From: JAXMHN01 sp964578605
GTDB taxonomy: Bacteria > Verrucomicrobiota > Verrucomicrobiia > Limisphaerales > SIBE01
Assembly: GCA_964578605.1 (NCBI GenBank)
Contig: CAZODO010000010.1
Location: forward strand, 16,802 to 80,801
Direction: 5' to 3'
Length of the DNA: 64,000 bases
Shown here: positions 8,609 to 18,171 of the stretch, in pieces
How the letters are laid out: every line of letters starts with the position of its first letter
Numbering within the stretch: the first letter of the stretch is position 1
Notes under the pieces: model-generated
Databases searched by the model: none
What the model was told of the DNA's origin: nothing
What the model saw: only the letters and a program-made list of their open reading frames with translations
Made by a program: the position numbers and the translations under genes

Positions 8609-11600
8609 TCAATCCCCCAGCAGGAAATGGAAGTCGTCAAGCGTCAGCGCCTGCGCGAATTTTTCTTCGCCGAGGACATCCTCGGAGAGGGCGGATTTCT
8701 TGCGCTGAAGCTGCCGGATCTTCTCTTCGATGCTGTTCTTGATGAGAAGCCGGTAAGCGATCACGGTGCGGGTCTGGCCAATGCGGTGCGTGCGGTCGAT
8801 GGCCTGGTTCTCCACGGCCGGATTCCACCACGGATCGAAAAGCACGACGTAGCTGGCGGCCGTCAGGTTCAGCCCGAACCCGCCCGCCTTGAGCGAAATC
8901 AGAAAAACAGCGTTGCCCTTGAGATTCTGAAATTTCTGGACCAACTCGCCTCGATTCTCGGTCGCGCCCGTCAGGCAAAAGACAGGCCAGCCCCGCTGAT
9001 CAAGGTCCGGCTTCAACAGCTCTAGCAGCTCCACGAATTGCGAAAAGATCAGGACCTTGTGCCCTTCCTCCATGAGCGGCTCAAGCTGCTCGAGCAGCGC
9101 CTCGCGCTTGGCGCCCTCGCTCTGAGCCTTGGGGTGGAACAATCGCGGGTGGCAGCATATCTGCCGGAGCCGCAACAGGGCCGTCAAAAAATGGAACTGG
9201 TGCTGGGCAAGTTCCTTTTGCGTCTTGATGCCTAAGAGGATTTGTTGCGCCCGCTTGAGCTCCGCCCGGTAGAGTGTCAATTGTTCGCCTTCGATTTCGC
9301 AATAAAGGTCTTCCTCGATCCGGTCGGGCAGGTCTTTGGCCACCTGCGCTTTCGTTCGGCGGAGCAGAAAAGGCCTGACCCGTGCCGCGAGCCGGCGCCG
9401 GGCAAAGGGATCTTCATCGGCAGCGTACAGCCGGGCGAAATGGGCGCGCGTGCTCAAGACGCCGGGCATGGCGAATTGCATGAGGCTCCAGAGGTCGAGC
9501 AACCGGTTCTCGATGGGTGTTCCGGAAAGGATCAACCGGTGTTCCGCGCGCAGGGCACGCGCCGCCTGGGCGGTGAGCGAGTTGGGGTTCTTGATATATT
9601 GGCCTTCGTCGAGGATGACGGCCAGCCAATGGACTTCGGCAAGATACGGGCGCCCGAGCCGAAGCTCCGCGTAGTTGATCACGTGGAAATCGGCCTCCGG
9701 CAAGCCGTCCTTGAGCGACGGCAGTTCGTTCGCGGCCCAGGTCCGGACGCGAAGGGCCGGGGTAAACTTGGCGGTCTCGGCGCGCCACGTGTCCATGACG
9801 CTCTTCGGGCACACCACCAGAATGGGGAGCGCCGGACTCGACTTCTCCCTGGCATACCGGTCGCGCAACCATGCGAGCCAAGCCAATGTTTGAAGGGTTT
9901 TCCCCAACCCCATGTCATCCGCCAAAATGCCTCCGAACCGGTTCTGCGCCAGATACGCCAGGAAGTGGAATCCCTCCCGCTGATAGGGCCGAAGTTCCGC
10001 CTTCACAACGGCCGGCAGGTCAGGCGCGACCCGCACTTTGATTTCCTCGGTGCGGCGCCGGATTTCTTCGACTTGCTTCTCGGGCAGGAAATGCTTGGCA
10101 GCCGGGTCGGCCAATTGCAGCGCATGCAGACGCTGAGGTTCCCCGGACAGCTCGCGAGCGGAAAGGCCCAGGCGCGCCAGCTGTTCGTCGTCGGCCGGCG
10201 TGAAGTCAAACTCCAACCGCTTCCACCCTTTGCCTTTCAAGCGCACGTAAGCTCCGCGCGCATTCAAGAGCAGCTTGATTTCCTCCGCGGTCAGGGTGGT
10301 GTCGGAGACGTTCAACACCACGCGAAGGTCGAACCAGTCAATCTCGACCTCGTCCGCTTCCAGCCGCACCCGGCCGGAGACAGCATCCTGGGTCAACGAA
10401 GCCAGTTCGCCTTCGAGCTGGACGGTAATTTCCGGAGGGACGGATTGGAGCCAGTTGACGAACAGTCCGGGGAAGGTGCGTTTGACCCGCAGGTGAAGGG
10501 TGAAATTATCGGCGGGCTGCAACTTGAGAGGCTCGAGGAGGCTGCGCACCTGATCGAGGATCTGCTCGTCGTAGCAAGTAATCCAATTGCCATTGGCTTC
10601 GGTGTGCGGAACGGCAGGGGTTCCTTTCATCCAGGCGGCGCCGCGCCATATCCAATGCGCGCTCCCGTCTTCGGCGGTGGCGCCCACTTCGAACACGCAG
10701 ACCTCGTGCCCGTTGGGCAGCGGCGAGAGGTGGCACTTGATGGCCGCCTTAAGCCCAACAGTCCGAACCCGCACTCGCAGAGGTTCAGGCAGCTCCACAC
10801 TGATCTTGCGCAGGAACCGCACTCCCTCGGCGCTTTCAATCGCAGGGCCGGGAATGAGCGTCGGTTCTGAATAGCCGAGACAACCCGGGATCGGCGGCGC
10901 CTGGAACACAGCGTCGCTGCTGACGCAAAGGACCGGGTTCGTCCCGCCGGTGAGCAGAAACGCAGGCGGGGGGTTCCCGTCGGCTTGCACGAGCCGAAGT
11001 CGGTAGTCGCGGTCGTCATCTGGCCCTTCCAAGGTCCAACGGAGCGGTTCCTGGATCCGCTCAAACGGTTTCCGGGCAGTGGTGACGACCCGGCTGGCAA
11101 GCGCGGGCTTGGCCAGCAGCCGAGCGACCGCGATTTTGTCATTCTCCAGATGGTAGTAGAGTTCAGCACCGTCGCCGTAACGTGCCGCGGAATTCAGGAA
11201 AGGCTGCAGCACGCTCTCCGCTTCCGGTGAGAGCGCGGCGGGCAGGAGAGGGTACCTGGCTAGCAGTTCGCCCAACGCGTTGGGCTTCGGTCTTGCAAAC
11301 TGGTCCATTTCCGGGCCCTTCCACTCCAGGAAAGCGCTGGACTTGCCCAGCACCACCCGGAAATCCCACCCTGCCTGGTTGCCGTCGGTGGCCGTTGGCG
11401 GGACAACCGTCACAGCGTCCATCCGATCGCGCCAATGGTCGGCAAAGCGCCTCCGTTCGGCCGCCTCCAAGAACGGCTGCAGCTCCGCGATGTTGGTCAC
11501 CGGTCGCATCCACGAAGGGATCGCCAGGTTCAATTGAATTAGCGCCCGCGCGACATACAGCCAGAAGAAATAGTCGTCGCGTGGAAACTCAGGCCAGAGC

Positions 11601-12139
11601 TCGCCCAACTGCCACGATGCAAATCTCAGCCGAAAGCCAAGCTCGGCAAAATCGACTTCGCCCACCGTGCCTGAAATCCGGCTTCGCTGATAAACCCGGT
11701 TAACCGTCCGGATGTAGTTCAGTTCGGTGGCGTTCAAGGCGCGGCCCAGCGTGTCCGCCATTCGGCGCGCCAGCTCAGACGAGAAAGGCGCCTCCGGGAC
11801 CGCCACTCTCGTCCCTGCCGAGAGCTGATTGACCAGCGAGACACTGTGCTCGGCCAGGAGCGCTTTTGCCGCGGCATAGATATGGCAACAGCGGGTTCGG
11901 ACGCCACAGGAACATGTCCCGTTCCACACGGCTCGCGGTCCGTCCACGGCAAGCCGAATGCGCGCCGGCATGCTCGATGCAACCTCGGCCTCAAACACAA
12001 ATCTCGGCGTGGTCGCTCGCAAGTTCGCCACCGCGCCCGCATTGAAAAGCTTCTCGCCCTGGTCCTGCGCCGCGCGGGGAAACAAGCTGATGGTCCTGGC
12101 CAAAACGCCGACGGCTGGGATCTCGCCGATCTCGTTCAT
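8609..12139 (-). CDS. SNF2-family helicase/translocase with N-terminal SWIM zinc finger
   Basis: 1176 residues from the ATG at 12139. An upstream in-frame start at 12310 would overlap the divergent neighbour and adds a sequence of unlikely composition. A SWIM-type zinc motif C-x-C-x(n)-C-x-H (CSCGVRTRCCHIYAA) is near residue 75. The ATPase core carries Walker A DDMGLGKT near 740, the DEGQ box (VILDEGQYIKN) near 840, and C-terminal motifs with DRTHRIGQT near 1116. Such proteins translocate on double-stranded DNA and remodel nucleoprotein in transcription or repair; bacterial members with SWIM fingers are common and mostly uncharacterised. The first 650 residues hold a variable region with no motif I recognise beyond SWIM. 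It is divergent from the AAA ATPase gene with a shared 200-base upstream region. Confidence 0.9.
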   Translation of the reverse strand: MNEIGEIPAVGVLARTISLFPRAAQDQGEKLFNAGAVANLRATTPRFVFEAEVASSMPARIRLAVDGPRAVWNGTCSCGVRTRCCHIYAAAKALLAEHSVSLVNQLSAGTRVAVPEAPFSSELARRMADTLGRALNATELNYIRTVNRVYQRSRISGTVGEVDFAELGFRLRFASWQLGELWPEFPRDDYFFWLYVARALIQLNLAIPSWMRPVTNIAELQPFLEAAERRRFADHWRDRMDAVTVVPPTATDGNQAGWDFRVVLGKSSAFLEWKGPEMDQFARPKPNALGELLARYPLLPAALSPEAESVLQPFLNSAARYGDGAELYYHLENDKIAVARLLAKPALASRVVTTARKPFERIQEPLRWTLEGPDDDRDYRLRLVQADGNPPPAFLLTGGTNPVLCVSSDAVFQAPPIPGCLGYSEPTLIPGPAIESAEGVRFLRKISVELPEPLRVRVRTVGLKAAIKCHLSPLPNGHEVCVFEVGATAEDGSAHWIWRGAAWMKGTPAVPHTEANGNWITCYDEQILDQVRSLLEPLKLQPADNFTLHLRVKRTFPGLFVNWLQSVPPEITVQLEGELASLTQDAVSGRVRLEADEVEIDWFDLRVVLNVSDTTLTAEEIKLLLNARGAYVRLKGKGWKRLEFDFTPADDEQLARLGLSARELSGEPQRLHALQLADPAAKHFLPEKQVEEIRRRTEEIKVRVAPDLPAVVKAELRPYQREGFHFLAYLAQNRFGGILADDMGLGKTLQTLAWLAWLRDRYAREKSSPALPILVVCPKSVMDTWRAETAKFTPALRVRTWAANELPSLKDGLPEADFHVINYAELRLGRPYLAEVHWLAVILDEGQYIKNPNSLTAQAARALRAEHRLILSGTPIENRLLDLWSLMQFAMPGVLSTRAHFARLYAADEDPFARRRLAARVRPFLLRRTKAQVAKDLPDRIEEDLYCEIEGEQLTLYRAELKRAQQILLGIKTQKELAQHQFHFLTALLRLRQICCHPRLFHPKAQSEGAKREALLEQLEPLMEEGHKVLIFSQFVELLELLKPDLDQRGWPVFCLTGATENRGELVQKFQNLKGNAVFLISLKAGGFGLNLTAASYVVLFDPWWNPAVENQAIDRTHRIGQTRTVIAYRLLIKNSIEEKIRQLQRKKSALSEDVLGEEKFAQALTLDDFHFLLGD

Positions 12140-12339
12140 ACGGTGGCCGCCAAGGGATGCCGCACCGCGGGGGCATTGCGGCGGGAAGGAGCTTTCTGGA
12201 CCAATGCCATGGTCCAGAGCATACGCCTGGCAGCCTGCCCGTCCATCCTCAACCCGGGCCGGGCCGACCCGCCCTGCCAAAAAAACGTGGCTTGCCGTCT
12301 GGCTTTCCAATCGGCTCCCGAACCGTTAGACAGTTGGGG

Positions 12340-13860
12340 ATGACACCGTGCCAGGAGATCGAGGTGCTGGTCCGCGCGCGTTACCCGATCCTGTATATCG
12401 TCTCTTCCGAAGAGCTCCGCGTGCAAGCCGTCTTGCTCGAGATCGCGCGCAAGCGCCAGAAAAAGGTCTTCGAATGGAGCGTGACGACGGGGCTTTCCCC
12501 GTCCGGAACCTCCATCCAGGTCCAAAAGCAGCGCGGCGCACCCACCAAAGATCCGCTTCTGGCCCTGGACCAGGTGATCGACCAGGTGGAGCCCGCCATC
12601 TTTGTCTTCAAAGATTTCCATCCGTTCCTCACCAAGAGCAATCCCGCGGTCATCCGCAAGCTCAAGGAGATCGCGCAGCATCTCAAGAACAGCCACAAGA
12701 CTATCGTCCTGGTTTCGCCGGTGCTGGAACTTCCGCCCGAGTTGGAGAAGGAAATCACGTTGGTCAATTTCCCCCTGCCCTCGCGCGAGGACCTGGACGC
12801 AATGCTCGACCGCATTCTCTCGGAGGTCCAACAGTCCGCCTCCGTGCAAGTGGACCTGGATGCCCGGTCGCGCGAACGGCTGCTCCAAGCCGCCCTCGGG
12901 CTGACGCTAGGCGAAGCGGAAAACGTCTTCGCGAAGATCCTGGTCACGGACCAGGCGTTGAACGCCGGGCACGTGCACCAGATCTTCTCCGAGAAGCAGC
13001 AGATCGTCCGCAAGAGCGGTTTGCTTGAGTACTACGCCGCCAACGAGACGATCGACCAGGTGGGCGGCCTTGCAGTCCTCAAAGATTGGCTCCAAAAACG
13101 CACCGTGGCCTTCACCGAAGAGGCCCGAGCGTTTGGCTTGCCCGCTCCCAAAGGCATCCTGCTCCTGGGGGTCCAAGGATGCGGAAAAAGCCTTTGCGCG
13201 AAAGCCGTTTCGTCCCTGTGGCAACTCCCCCTGCTCCGATTCGATATCGGCCGGATGTTCGGGAGCTTCGTCGGATCCTCCGAAGAGAACATCCGGCGGG
13301 CAATCGCGGTCGCGGAATCGGTGGCGCCCGCGGTCTTGTGGGTGGACGAAATCGACAAGGCCTTCTCCGGCTCTCAAAGCTCCGGATTGAGCGATGCCGG
13401 GACTGCCGCGCGCGTGTTTGGCACCTTCCTTACCTGGCTGTCGGAAAAGAGCACGGCCGTCTTTGTGGTCGCCACCGCCAACGACATTTCCCACCTGCCT
13501 CCGGAACTCATGCGCAAAGGCCGCCTTGACGAGATTTTCTTCGTGGACCTGCCCTGCAGCCAGGAACGGGAACAGATCTTCCGCATTCACCTCGCCAAAC
13601 GCGGCCGCAACCCGGCTGATTTCCACCTTCAAGCGCTGGCCGAAGTGGCGGAGAATTTCAGCGGCGCGGAGATTGAGCAGGCCATCATCAGCGCGCTTTA
13701 CGATGCCTTTTCCGCCTCCAGCCCACTCGGCACCAAACACATCCTCCAGGCGCTCCGCCAAACGGTGCCCCTGGCCACCACCATGGACGAGCATATCGAC
13801 CGCTTGCGCCATTGGGCGGACGGCCGGGCGCGCAACGCCAACTCAGCTGAGCGGCGTTAA
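12340..13860 (+). CDS. AAA+ ATPase, Ycf46 type
   Basis: 506 residues from the ATG at 12340; an upstream in-frame start would place a low-quality extension over the divergent gene. The N-terminal 230 residues (EIEVLVRARYPILYIVSSEE...) resemble the domain preceding the AAA module in cyanobacterial and plastid Ycf46-like proteins. The AAA core has Walker A GVQGCGKS (277-284), Walker B VLWVDEIDKA (332-341) and the second region of homology with ELMRKGRLDEIFFVDLP, including arginine-finger candidates. A C-terminal helical lid follows. Family members have been linked to CO2 uptake regulation in cyanobacteria, but that role should not be assumed here. The gene ends 130 bases before repeat array A1, with a convergent gene beyond. 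Confidence 0.85.
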   Translation: MTPCQEIEVLVRARYPILYIVSSEELRVQAVLLEIARKRQKKVFEWSVTTGLSPSGTSIQVQKQRGAPTKDPLLALDQVIDQVEPAIFVFKDFHPFLTKSNPAVIRKLKEIAQHLKNSHKTIVLVSPVLELPPELEKEITLVNFPLPSREDLDAMLDRILSEVQQSASVQVDLDARSRERLLQAALGLTLGEAENVFAKILVTDQALNAGHVHQIFSEKQQIVRKSGLLEYYAANETIDQVGGLAVLKDWLQKRTVAFTEEARAFGLPAPKGILLLGVQGCGKSLCAKAVSSLWQLPLLRFDIGRMFGSFVGSSEENIRRAIAVAESVAPAVLWVDEIDKAFSGSQSSGLSDAGTAARVFGTFLTWLSEKSTAVFVVATANDISHLPPELMRKGRLDEIFFVDLPCSQEREQIFRIHLAKRGRNPADFHLQALAEVAENFSGAEIEQAIISALYDAFSASSPLGTKHILQALRQTVPLATTMDEHIDRLRHWADGRARNANSAERR

Positions 13861-13981
13861 CCGGCGGGACCGGGCTTCTGAATCGCAAGACCGGCGCGAG
13901 AAGCGTGAGCGGCCTGCGCGCTCTGCGCTGTGAGGGGAATGCCAAGCCCTTTTGAGCAGAAACCGCCCCGCCGAACCCCGC

Positions 13982-14086
13982 CTGCTTCCGGATATAACAC
14001 GTATATAACACGTATTTAACAGGTATTTAACTCGTTCCAGAGACGTGTTAAATACCTGTGATAACCGTGTCATCTGCCTGTTGTAT
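13982..14086. repeat. 11-base inverted tandem array, A type, copy 1
   Basis: CTGCTTCCGGATAT (13982-13995) opens the element. Units on the left are ATATAACACGT (twice), ATTTAACAGGT and ATTTAACTCGT, 13992-14035. The centre is TCCAGAG (14036-14042). On the right are ACGTGTTAAAT, ACCTGTGATAA, CCGTGTCATCT and GCCTGTTGTAT, 14043-14086. Every step is exactly 11 bases. It lies between two convergent genes, so it could form a hairpin in both transcripts. Confidence 0.9.
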
Positions 14087-14155
14087 GCGTGGCCGCGCTG
14101 TCTCCATTCCGGCGTCAAAGTACCCCGCCCATTCAACCGCGCCCGAAATCGGCCC

Positions 14156-14554
14156 TCACGGCTTGCTCCACACCTCGTCGACCCGCACATCCAGGTCCAG
14201 CTTGCTCTTGTCGAGCAAATCGATCAGTTCCTCATAGGTCCACGAGATTGACTCGATCCCGTCCTCACCGCCGGAGATAAGGACAACCGCTTCGTGATCG
14301 CGGGCGGCTGCATTCCCACCGCAGTCATCGGCCCAGGTAATGCCCACCCCTCCTGAAACCGCGCGCCGCTCACCAGAAGGCGCGGGCGCGGGGTCAGGAG
14401 AAAACGCTTCGAACCACGACTGCAGGACGCGATGCAGCGCCTGCCGCGCCTCCGCGGCGCGCGGCGTCACGATGAGGTGGAGGGTGATCACGTGATCCTG
14501 GGTCCACCGCTCCCCCTTGCGGGTGTAGGAAAACTGATGCCGAGATGTGTTCAT
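14156..14554 (-). CDS. uncharacterised protein, about 132 residues
   Basis: Not recognised. The ATG at 14554 (MNTSRHQFSYTRKGERWTQD) is preferred over a TTG ten codons upstream. The protein begins with a basic strand-rich segment ending in HVITLHLIVTPRAAEARQ and HRVLQSWFEAF, has a Pro/Ala/Glu-rich linker at about 70-80, and ends in an acidic segment with a WTYEELIDLLDKSKLDLDV helix. It has no signal peptide, membrane segment or cysteine cluster. It may be a small cytoplasmic regulator or chaperone-like factor; this is inference. Codon use resembles the neighbours and the frame is open, so it is probably a real gene. It faces the AAA ATPase across repeat A1. Confidence 0.55.
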   Translation of the reverse strand: MNTSRHQFSYTRKGERWTQDHVITLHLIVTPRAAEARQALHRVLQSWFEAFSPDPAPAPSGERRAVSGGVGITWADDCGGNAAARDHEAVVLISGGEDGIESISWTYEELIDLLDKSKLDLDVRVDEVWSKP

Positions 14555-14689
14555 GCAGTTCTTTATAGGCCGCGGGATGTCCAATTCGCAAGGGCCGGGC
14601 CAGCGGCCCAGCCCTGCCCAGCTTCGATGATCATGGGCTTGAGACTTGGCCGCATCCCGGGCAAGCTCACGTCAAGATCCCTCTCGGCG

Positions 14690-14985
14690 AACACACGCCT
14701 GACGACCTTCGACGAAGTCACCCCTTCCAAGTTGCGGCTCGAGATTGAATCCGATGGAGAGTTTTCAACCGGCCTGCTCGAATGGCGCGTGTTTGACTCG
14801 GGCAAATCGCCTGACTTCCCGCCCTCTGTGCTGGCGGGCGTGGACCGGGTTGTGGTGCTGGGGGGCAAAACTTATCTCGCGGGCGCGGTCAAGTCATTGA
14901 AACCGGCCAGCAACGGCGGGGTGGAATGGAGCAAGGAGTCCGGTCCGGGCGACAGGATCGAGCTGGTCTTGCCCATGGAAGTGCA
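14690..14985 (+). pseudogene. fragment of the C-terminal region of a secreted glycosidase-type protein
   Basis: The plus-strand frame reads RLTTFDEVTPSKLRLEIES, then GLLEWRV, then DRVVVLGGKTYLAGAVKSLK, then EWSKESGPGD before losing sense. From memory, RLEV..GFS.GLLEWRV followed by a V-L-x-G-K-x-x-L-x-G-x-V-K-S linker is typical of the end of large secreted glycosidases in Verrucomicrobia and Planctomycetes. No start codon, signal peptide or catalytic domain accompanies it, and the frame then runs antisense into the GH39-like gene, so it is a stranded fragment. Confidence 0.45.
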
Positions 14986-15022
14986 GCGAATCAAGGCCGA
15001 GCAAGCGGCCTCGGCGTGGAGG

Positions 15023-16405
15023 CTATTCTGTCTCGATCCAGCGGATCTCCCACGGCTTGAGCTTCATGGGCGTGCTGGCAATCCGGTCAGCGCGCCCAAA
15101 GTGGATGACCTTGATGTTGTTGACGGGCGCTTCGGCATCCAACATGACGATGCGGGTGCTCCGCCTGTCAAGGCCCGCCAGTTCAAGGCTGACTTCGATC
15201 TCGTCCGCGCCGCCCTCTTCATACCGCCAGACGATCACATGTTTGTAGCCGTTGCCATCGCCGGCAATGGCCCGAATGCTGCCCTGCTCGCCTTCCACCG
15301 CAAAGCGCGGCCCCTCCAGCTGGCCAAGCAGGCGAAAGGCGTACCAAGCCGGACGCACCCGCCCGTGATGATCGAAAAGGGCGCTATACTGTGGCATGGT
15401 GTTCCACCAATGCGCCATGAACCGGCGCCCGCCCGGAGACATCCAATCGAAGTCTGCCGGTTCAACAAAACAGTCTCGGATGTGGTAATAGGCGGCCATG
15501 TCCAGCTTCTCCTCTGCATAGCGCCGCATGGTTTCAAGCACGAAGCACGGCTGGAAACCGGGAGCAAGATTCGGCCGCATCAGGTCCATGTTCCATTCAG
15601 AGATGAAGAGCTTGACGTCTTTCAGCTGGGGAAATTTGGCCAGCTTCGCTCGCTGTTTGGCGACATTGCCCGCATGCGCGCCGGCCGAATCGGAGTAGAG
15701 GTGCCAGGACACGAAATGGAGCGGCACACCTTGAGTTGCGCAATGCTCGATCAGGCCCTCGACAAGGAAACTGGTTGCCGAAGCCACGGCCGGACCGCCC
15801 ACTTGCGCGTCCGGGTCGCCACGCAACAGCGCCCGAACGGTCTGCGTATAAAACCGATTGTAATCCTCGGCCTTTCTAAAGAAGTGGGGCGTGCCGCCTG
15901 ACTCGCCGATGTCGGGTTCGTTACAGACTTCCCAAGCGGCCACCTGGAATCCCTCCTCCCGGCAATGGCGGGCAAGCGCTTCGCAAAGGCGTTCCCACTC
16001 GTCGTAGTTGTTCGGGTGCACGATGAAGTGGTCGACCTTGGGGTAAAGGACCGGCGGTTTCATGGCCAGCGCCAGCGCGGGACGCGCCCCGGTTTCGCGC
16101 ACGGCACGGAGCTCACGGTCAAGCCTCGTCCAATCGTAAGTGTCGTGATCCGGATAGATCCGGTAATACTCGCTCAAGAACAGGCGGATGGTCCGCGGCC
16201 GGAGTTGCCGAATCTCCTTCACGTGCGGCGCGATCATGGGATCACCTTGCAGTCCGCCCTGCCCGAGGGCCAGAGCGGGCATGTCCCATCGGCCCTCAGG
16301 TTTCGAGAAGTCGACTCGCAGCCGGACCGGTTCGGCGGCCGTGCCGTTGACGGCGAGCAAGGCTGCGATTGCCAGCAAGAAAATGGGCTTTGTCATAGGA
16401 AACAA
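15023..16405 (-). CDS. secreted glycoside hydrolase, clan GH-A, GH39-like (beta-xylosidase type)
   Basis: 460 residues with a signal peptide (KPIFLLAIAALLAVNGTAA). A TIM barrel of the GH-A clan carries the acid/base motif WEVCNEPDIG (E163) and the nucleophile motif LFISEWN (E270) at the spacing expected for retaining beta-glycosidases. The preceding HxxxYDWTRLDR and FLSEYYRIYPDHDTYDW segments resemble GH39 beta-xylosidases and alpha-L-iduronidases, where the aim is to remove terminal xylose or uronic acids. A short beta-rich C-terminal domain ends in KLKPWEIRWIE, common at the end of such enzymes. The ATG three codons in (MTKPIF) may be the true start. Substrate is uncertain. Confidence 0.7.
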   Translation of the reverse strand: MFPMTKPIFLLAIAALLAVNGTAAEPVRLRVDFSKPEGRWDMPALALGQGGLQGDPMIAPHVKEIRQLRPRTIRLFLSEYYRIYPDHDTYDWTRLDRELRAVRETGARPALALAMKPPVLYPKVDHFIVHPNNYDEWERLCEALARHCREEGFQVAAWEVCNEPDIGESGGTPHFFRKAEDYNRFYTQTVRALLRGDPDAQVGGPAVASATSFLVEGLIEHCATQGVPLHFVSWHLYSDSAGAHAGNVAKQRAKLAKFPQLKDVKLFISEWNMDLMRPNLAPGFQPCFVLETMRRYAEEKLDMAAYYHIRDCFVEPADFDWMSPGGRRFMAHWWNTMPQYSALFDHHGRVRPAWYAFRLLGQLEGPRFAVEGEQGSIRAIAGDGNGYKHVIVWRYEEGGADEIEVSLELAGLDRRSTRIVMLDAEAPVNNIKVIHFGRADRIASTPMKLKPWEIRWIETE

Positions 16406-16513
16406 AGTTTGACATCAAGCGCTGCCACCAGGCGCTTTCATCCGCAAACGCGGGAGCACCCGCGGTCGCCAGGGCTGCCGGCTGTTCAGCAGACCAGGCC
16501 ATGGGTTTATGCG

Positions 16514-17203
16514 CTACTTCGCTGTAGCCGCCATGATCAGCGCGATCTCGGCCACCCGTTTGCCCACTCCCCGCACGGTGTTCAAGCTGCCTTCGTCTTT
16601 GGCCAGTTCCTCTGCCTGGCTTTGAATAGCGCCGCCCCAGTGAGCGCCTGGCCTTCCATCGCCCACGACCACCATCTCTTGCGACAGCATGAACATGATC
16701 AATTGCTGCAAAACGAGTTCGAACCCGGTGTTACGTCCTCCCCCCACCGCGATTGCCCCGCCCGCTTTGTTCTTCAATGGGAAGCCGCCCTGCCGAAACG
16801 CGATCATGCGGTCGATGATGTTCTTCATCGGCGACGAGATCAGGCCCATGTAAACCGGAGATCCCAGCAGAATGCCATGCACATTCGGGGCTGACAGCTT
16901 CTCACCCAACCCTGGAAAGTCATCCGGATGGTCCGAGCTCTTTGCCCCAACAGCCACGTAAGGGTCGAGATTCAGTCCCGCAAGGTCAATGAGTTCCGTG
17001 GTGATCGCAGGACTGACGCTCTTGGCGGCGTCCAACGCCAACTGAACCGCTTTCACGGTGGTTTTCCCCTTTCGCATGCTCCCCGCAATGCCAAGGATCT
17101 TAACGGACCCGGCGGCAGGTTCCGCGGCTTGGACAAGGCTGGCAGCGGCGGCGGCAGAAAGGGCCGTGGCTCCAAGGAAATGACGACGATTGATGTTGCT
17201 CAT
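16514..17203 (-). CDS. Tat-exported NADPH-dependent FMN reductase / flavodoxin-fold protein
   Basis: About 229 residues from the ATG at 17203; a further 17 codons upstream are open but would hide the signal. The N-terminus NINRRHFLGATALSAAAAASLVQAA is a clear twin-arginine signal with an A-x-A cleavage site. The mature part begins with the phosphate-binding loop ILGIAGSMRKGKTT, contains HGILLGSPVYMGLISSPMKNIIDR and ends with a helix, as in the iron-sulfur flavoprotein / NADPH-dependent FMN reductase family. Export of a cofactor-loaded flavoprotein through Tat is consistent. The electron partner is not visible among the neighbours. Confidence 0.8.
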   Translation of the reverse strand: MSNINRRHFLGATALSAAAAASLVQAAEPAAGSVKILGIAGSMRKGKTTVKAVQLALDAAKSVSPAITTELIDLAGLNLDPYVAVGAKSSDHPDDFPGLGEKLSAPNVHGILLGSPVYMGLISSPMKNIIDRMIAFRQGGFPLKNKAGGAIAVGGGRNTGFELVLQQLIMFMLSQEMVVVGDGRPGAHWGGAIQSQAEELAKDEGSLNTVRGVGKRVAEIALIMAATAK

Positions 17204-17372
17204 AGGCGTTGGCTTATGCCTCCGCAGCGTCTTCGAACGGAAACCAGGATTCAAGCGAAAACCGGCCGCACGCGGGCTTTAAAAACGCAGGCGCAAGGGT
17301 CCAATCACGTGCGGAGCTTCGAAACCAGGCACGCCGCTGCAGGACAAGTGCATTCGAACGACGCCGCCAGCT

Positions 17373-17609
17373 CTAGTTCGCCGCTTTCCTTATCAGCGCC
17401 GCAACCTTCGCCTCTTCGGCGGAAGTCAGCTGTCTAAGCGTGAAAGCGGTCGGCCACATGGCGCGTTCGTCGAGGTTCGCCTTGTCACTGAAGCCGAGCG
17501 TTGCGTCCCGCGTCTTGAACTTCTGCGCGCTCTGGAAGAAACAGACCACAACCCCGTCCTTGGCGCAGGCCGGCATCCCGTACCCGGTTCTGGGGGAGAG
17601 GGCTGGTGC
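17373..17609 (-). pseudogene. 5'-truncated DUF1801-like protein
   Basis: The frame reads LSPRTGYGMPACAKDG, VVCFFQSAQKFKTRDATLGF, SDKANLDERAMWPTAF, ending VAALIRKAAN and a stop. This closely follows the C-terminal half of a common family of roughly 130-150 residue DUF1801/YdhG-like proteins as I remember it. The 5' half, including a start codon at the expected place, is missing, and the ORF runs upstream into unrelated sequence. It is therefore read as a truncated copy, not a working gene. Confidence 0.65.
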
Positions 17610-17931
17610 GTTGGCTTTCTCATTCTCCTCTTTCTGCAACGACCTGGTACGCCAACGTTCGGTGCATCTCGCTCGCACAGCGCCCTATGTTCTTCTCGGT
17701 GGTCTTGGTCTGAAAAAAGCGAAGCCGTTTTGAATCATGCGGGATTCAAATTTCCCCAAAAGCCCCCTGTTGGTCCAAAGGACGTTTAGGCTTGCCGCAA
17801 ACCGCTTGCCTCCATGCCACAAACCCCTTACCTTCAGGCCGCGCATGTCGCACACCGGATGCCAGGACGTTTTCGTACACATGTCGAACCCGGTGATTTT
17901 CAATGGCTTGTAAGTGCTTGGTAATGAGCGT
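17610..17931. other. no feature recognised
   Basis: I see no convincing ORF, repeat or RNA here. The stretch leads from the truncated DUF1801-like fragment to tRNA-Ser. Confidence 0.5.
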
Positions 17932-18021
17932 GGAAGGGTGGCTGAGTGGTTTAAGGCACCTGACTCGAAATCAGGCGATGGAGTAATCCATCCGTGGGTT
18001 CGACTCCCACCCCTTCCGCCA
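17932..18021 (+). tRNA. tRNA-Ser (anticodon CGA)
   Basis: The acceptor GGAAGGG pairs with CCCTTCC at 18011-18017, followed by G and an encoded CCA. The anticodon stem CCTGA/TCAGG encloses CTCGAAA (anticodon CGA, reading UCG). A long variable arm (GGAGTAATCC type) and the T arm GTGGG-TTCGACT-CCCAC are present, as expected for a class II serine tRNA. Confidence 0.95.
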
Positions 18022-18171
18022 TTTCTGAACGGGCTTTCCTAGCGGTTCGATGGCTTCGGTCAGTATTCCCAGGATGGCGAGTGGCGCGCTTTCGCGTCCG
18101 ATTTCCCCAGAGAAGACGCTCGCTTGCCAGGGGGGTGGGCTGGCAAGATGCCGGCATCGGGAACCACCACC

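Noticed and set aside
9242..10870. 542-residue plus-strand ORF
   Set aside because: Antisense shadow of the SNF2 helicase, with the low-complexity composition typical of antisense frames in G+C-rich DNA.
14432..15901. 489-residue plus-strand ORF
   Set aside because: Only the part at 14690-14985 has protein-like sequence. The rest is antisense to neighbouring genes.
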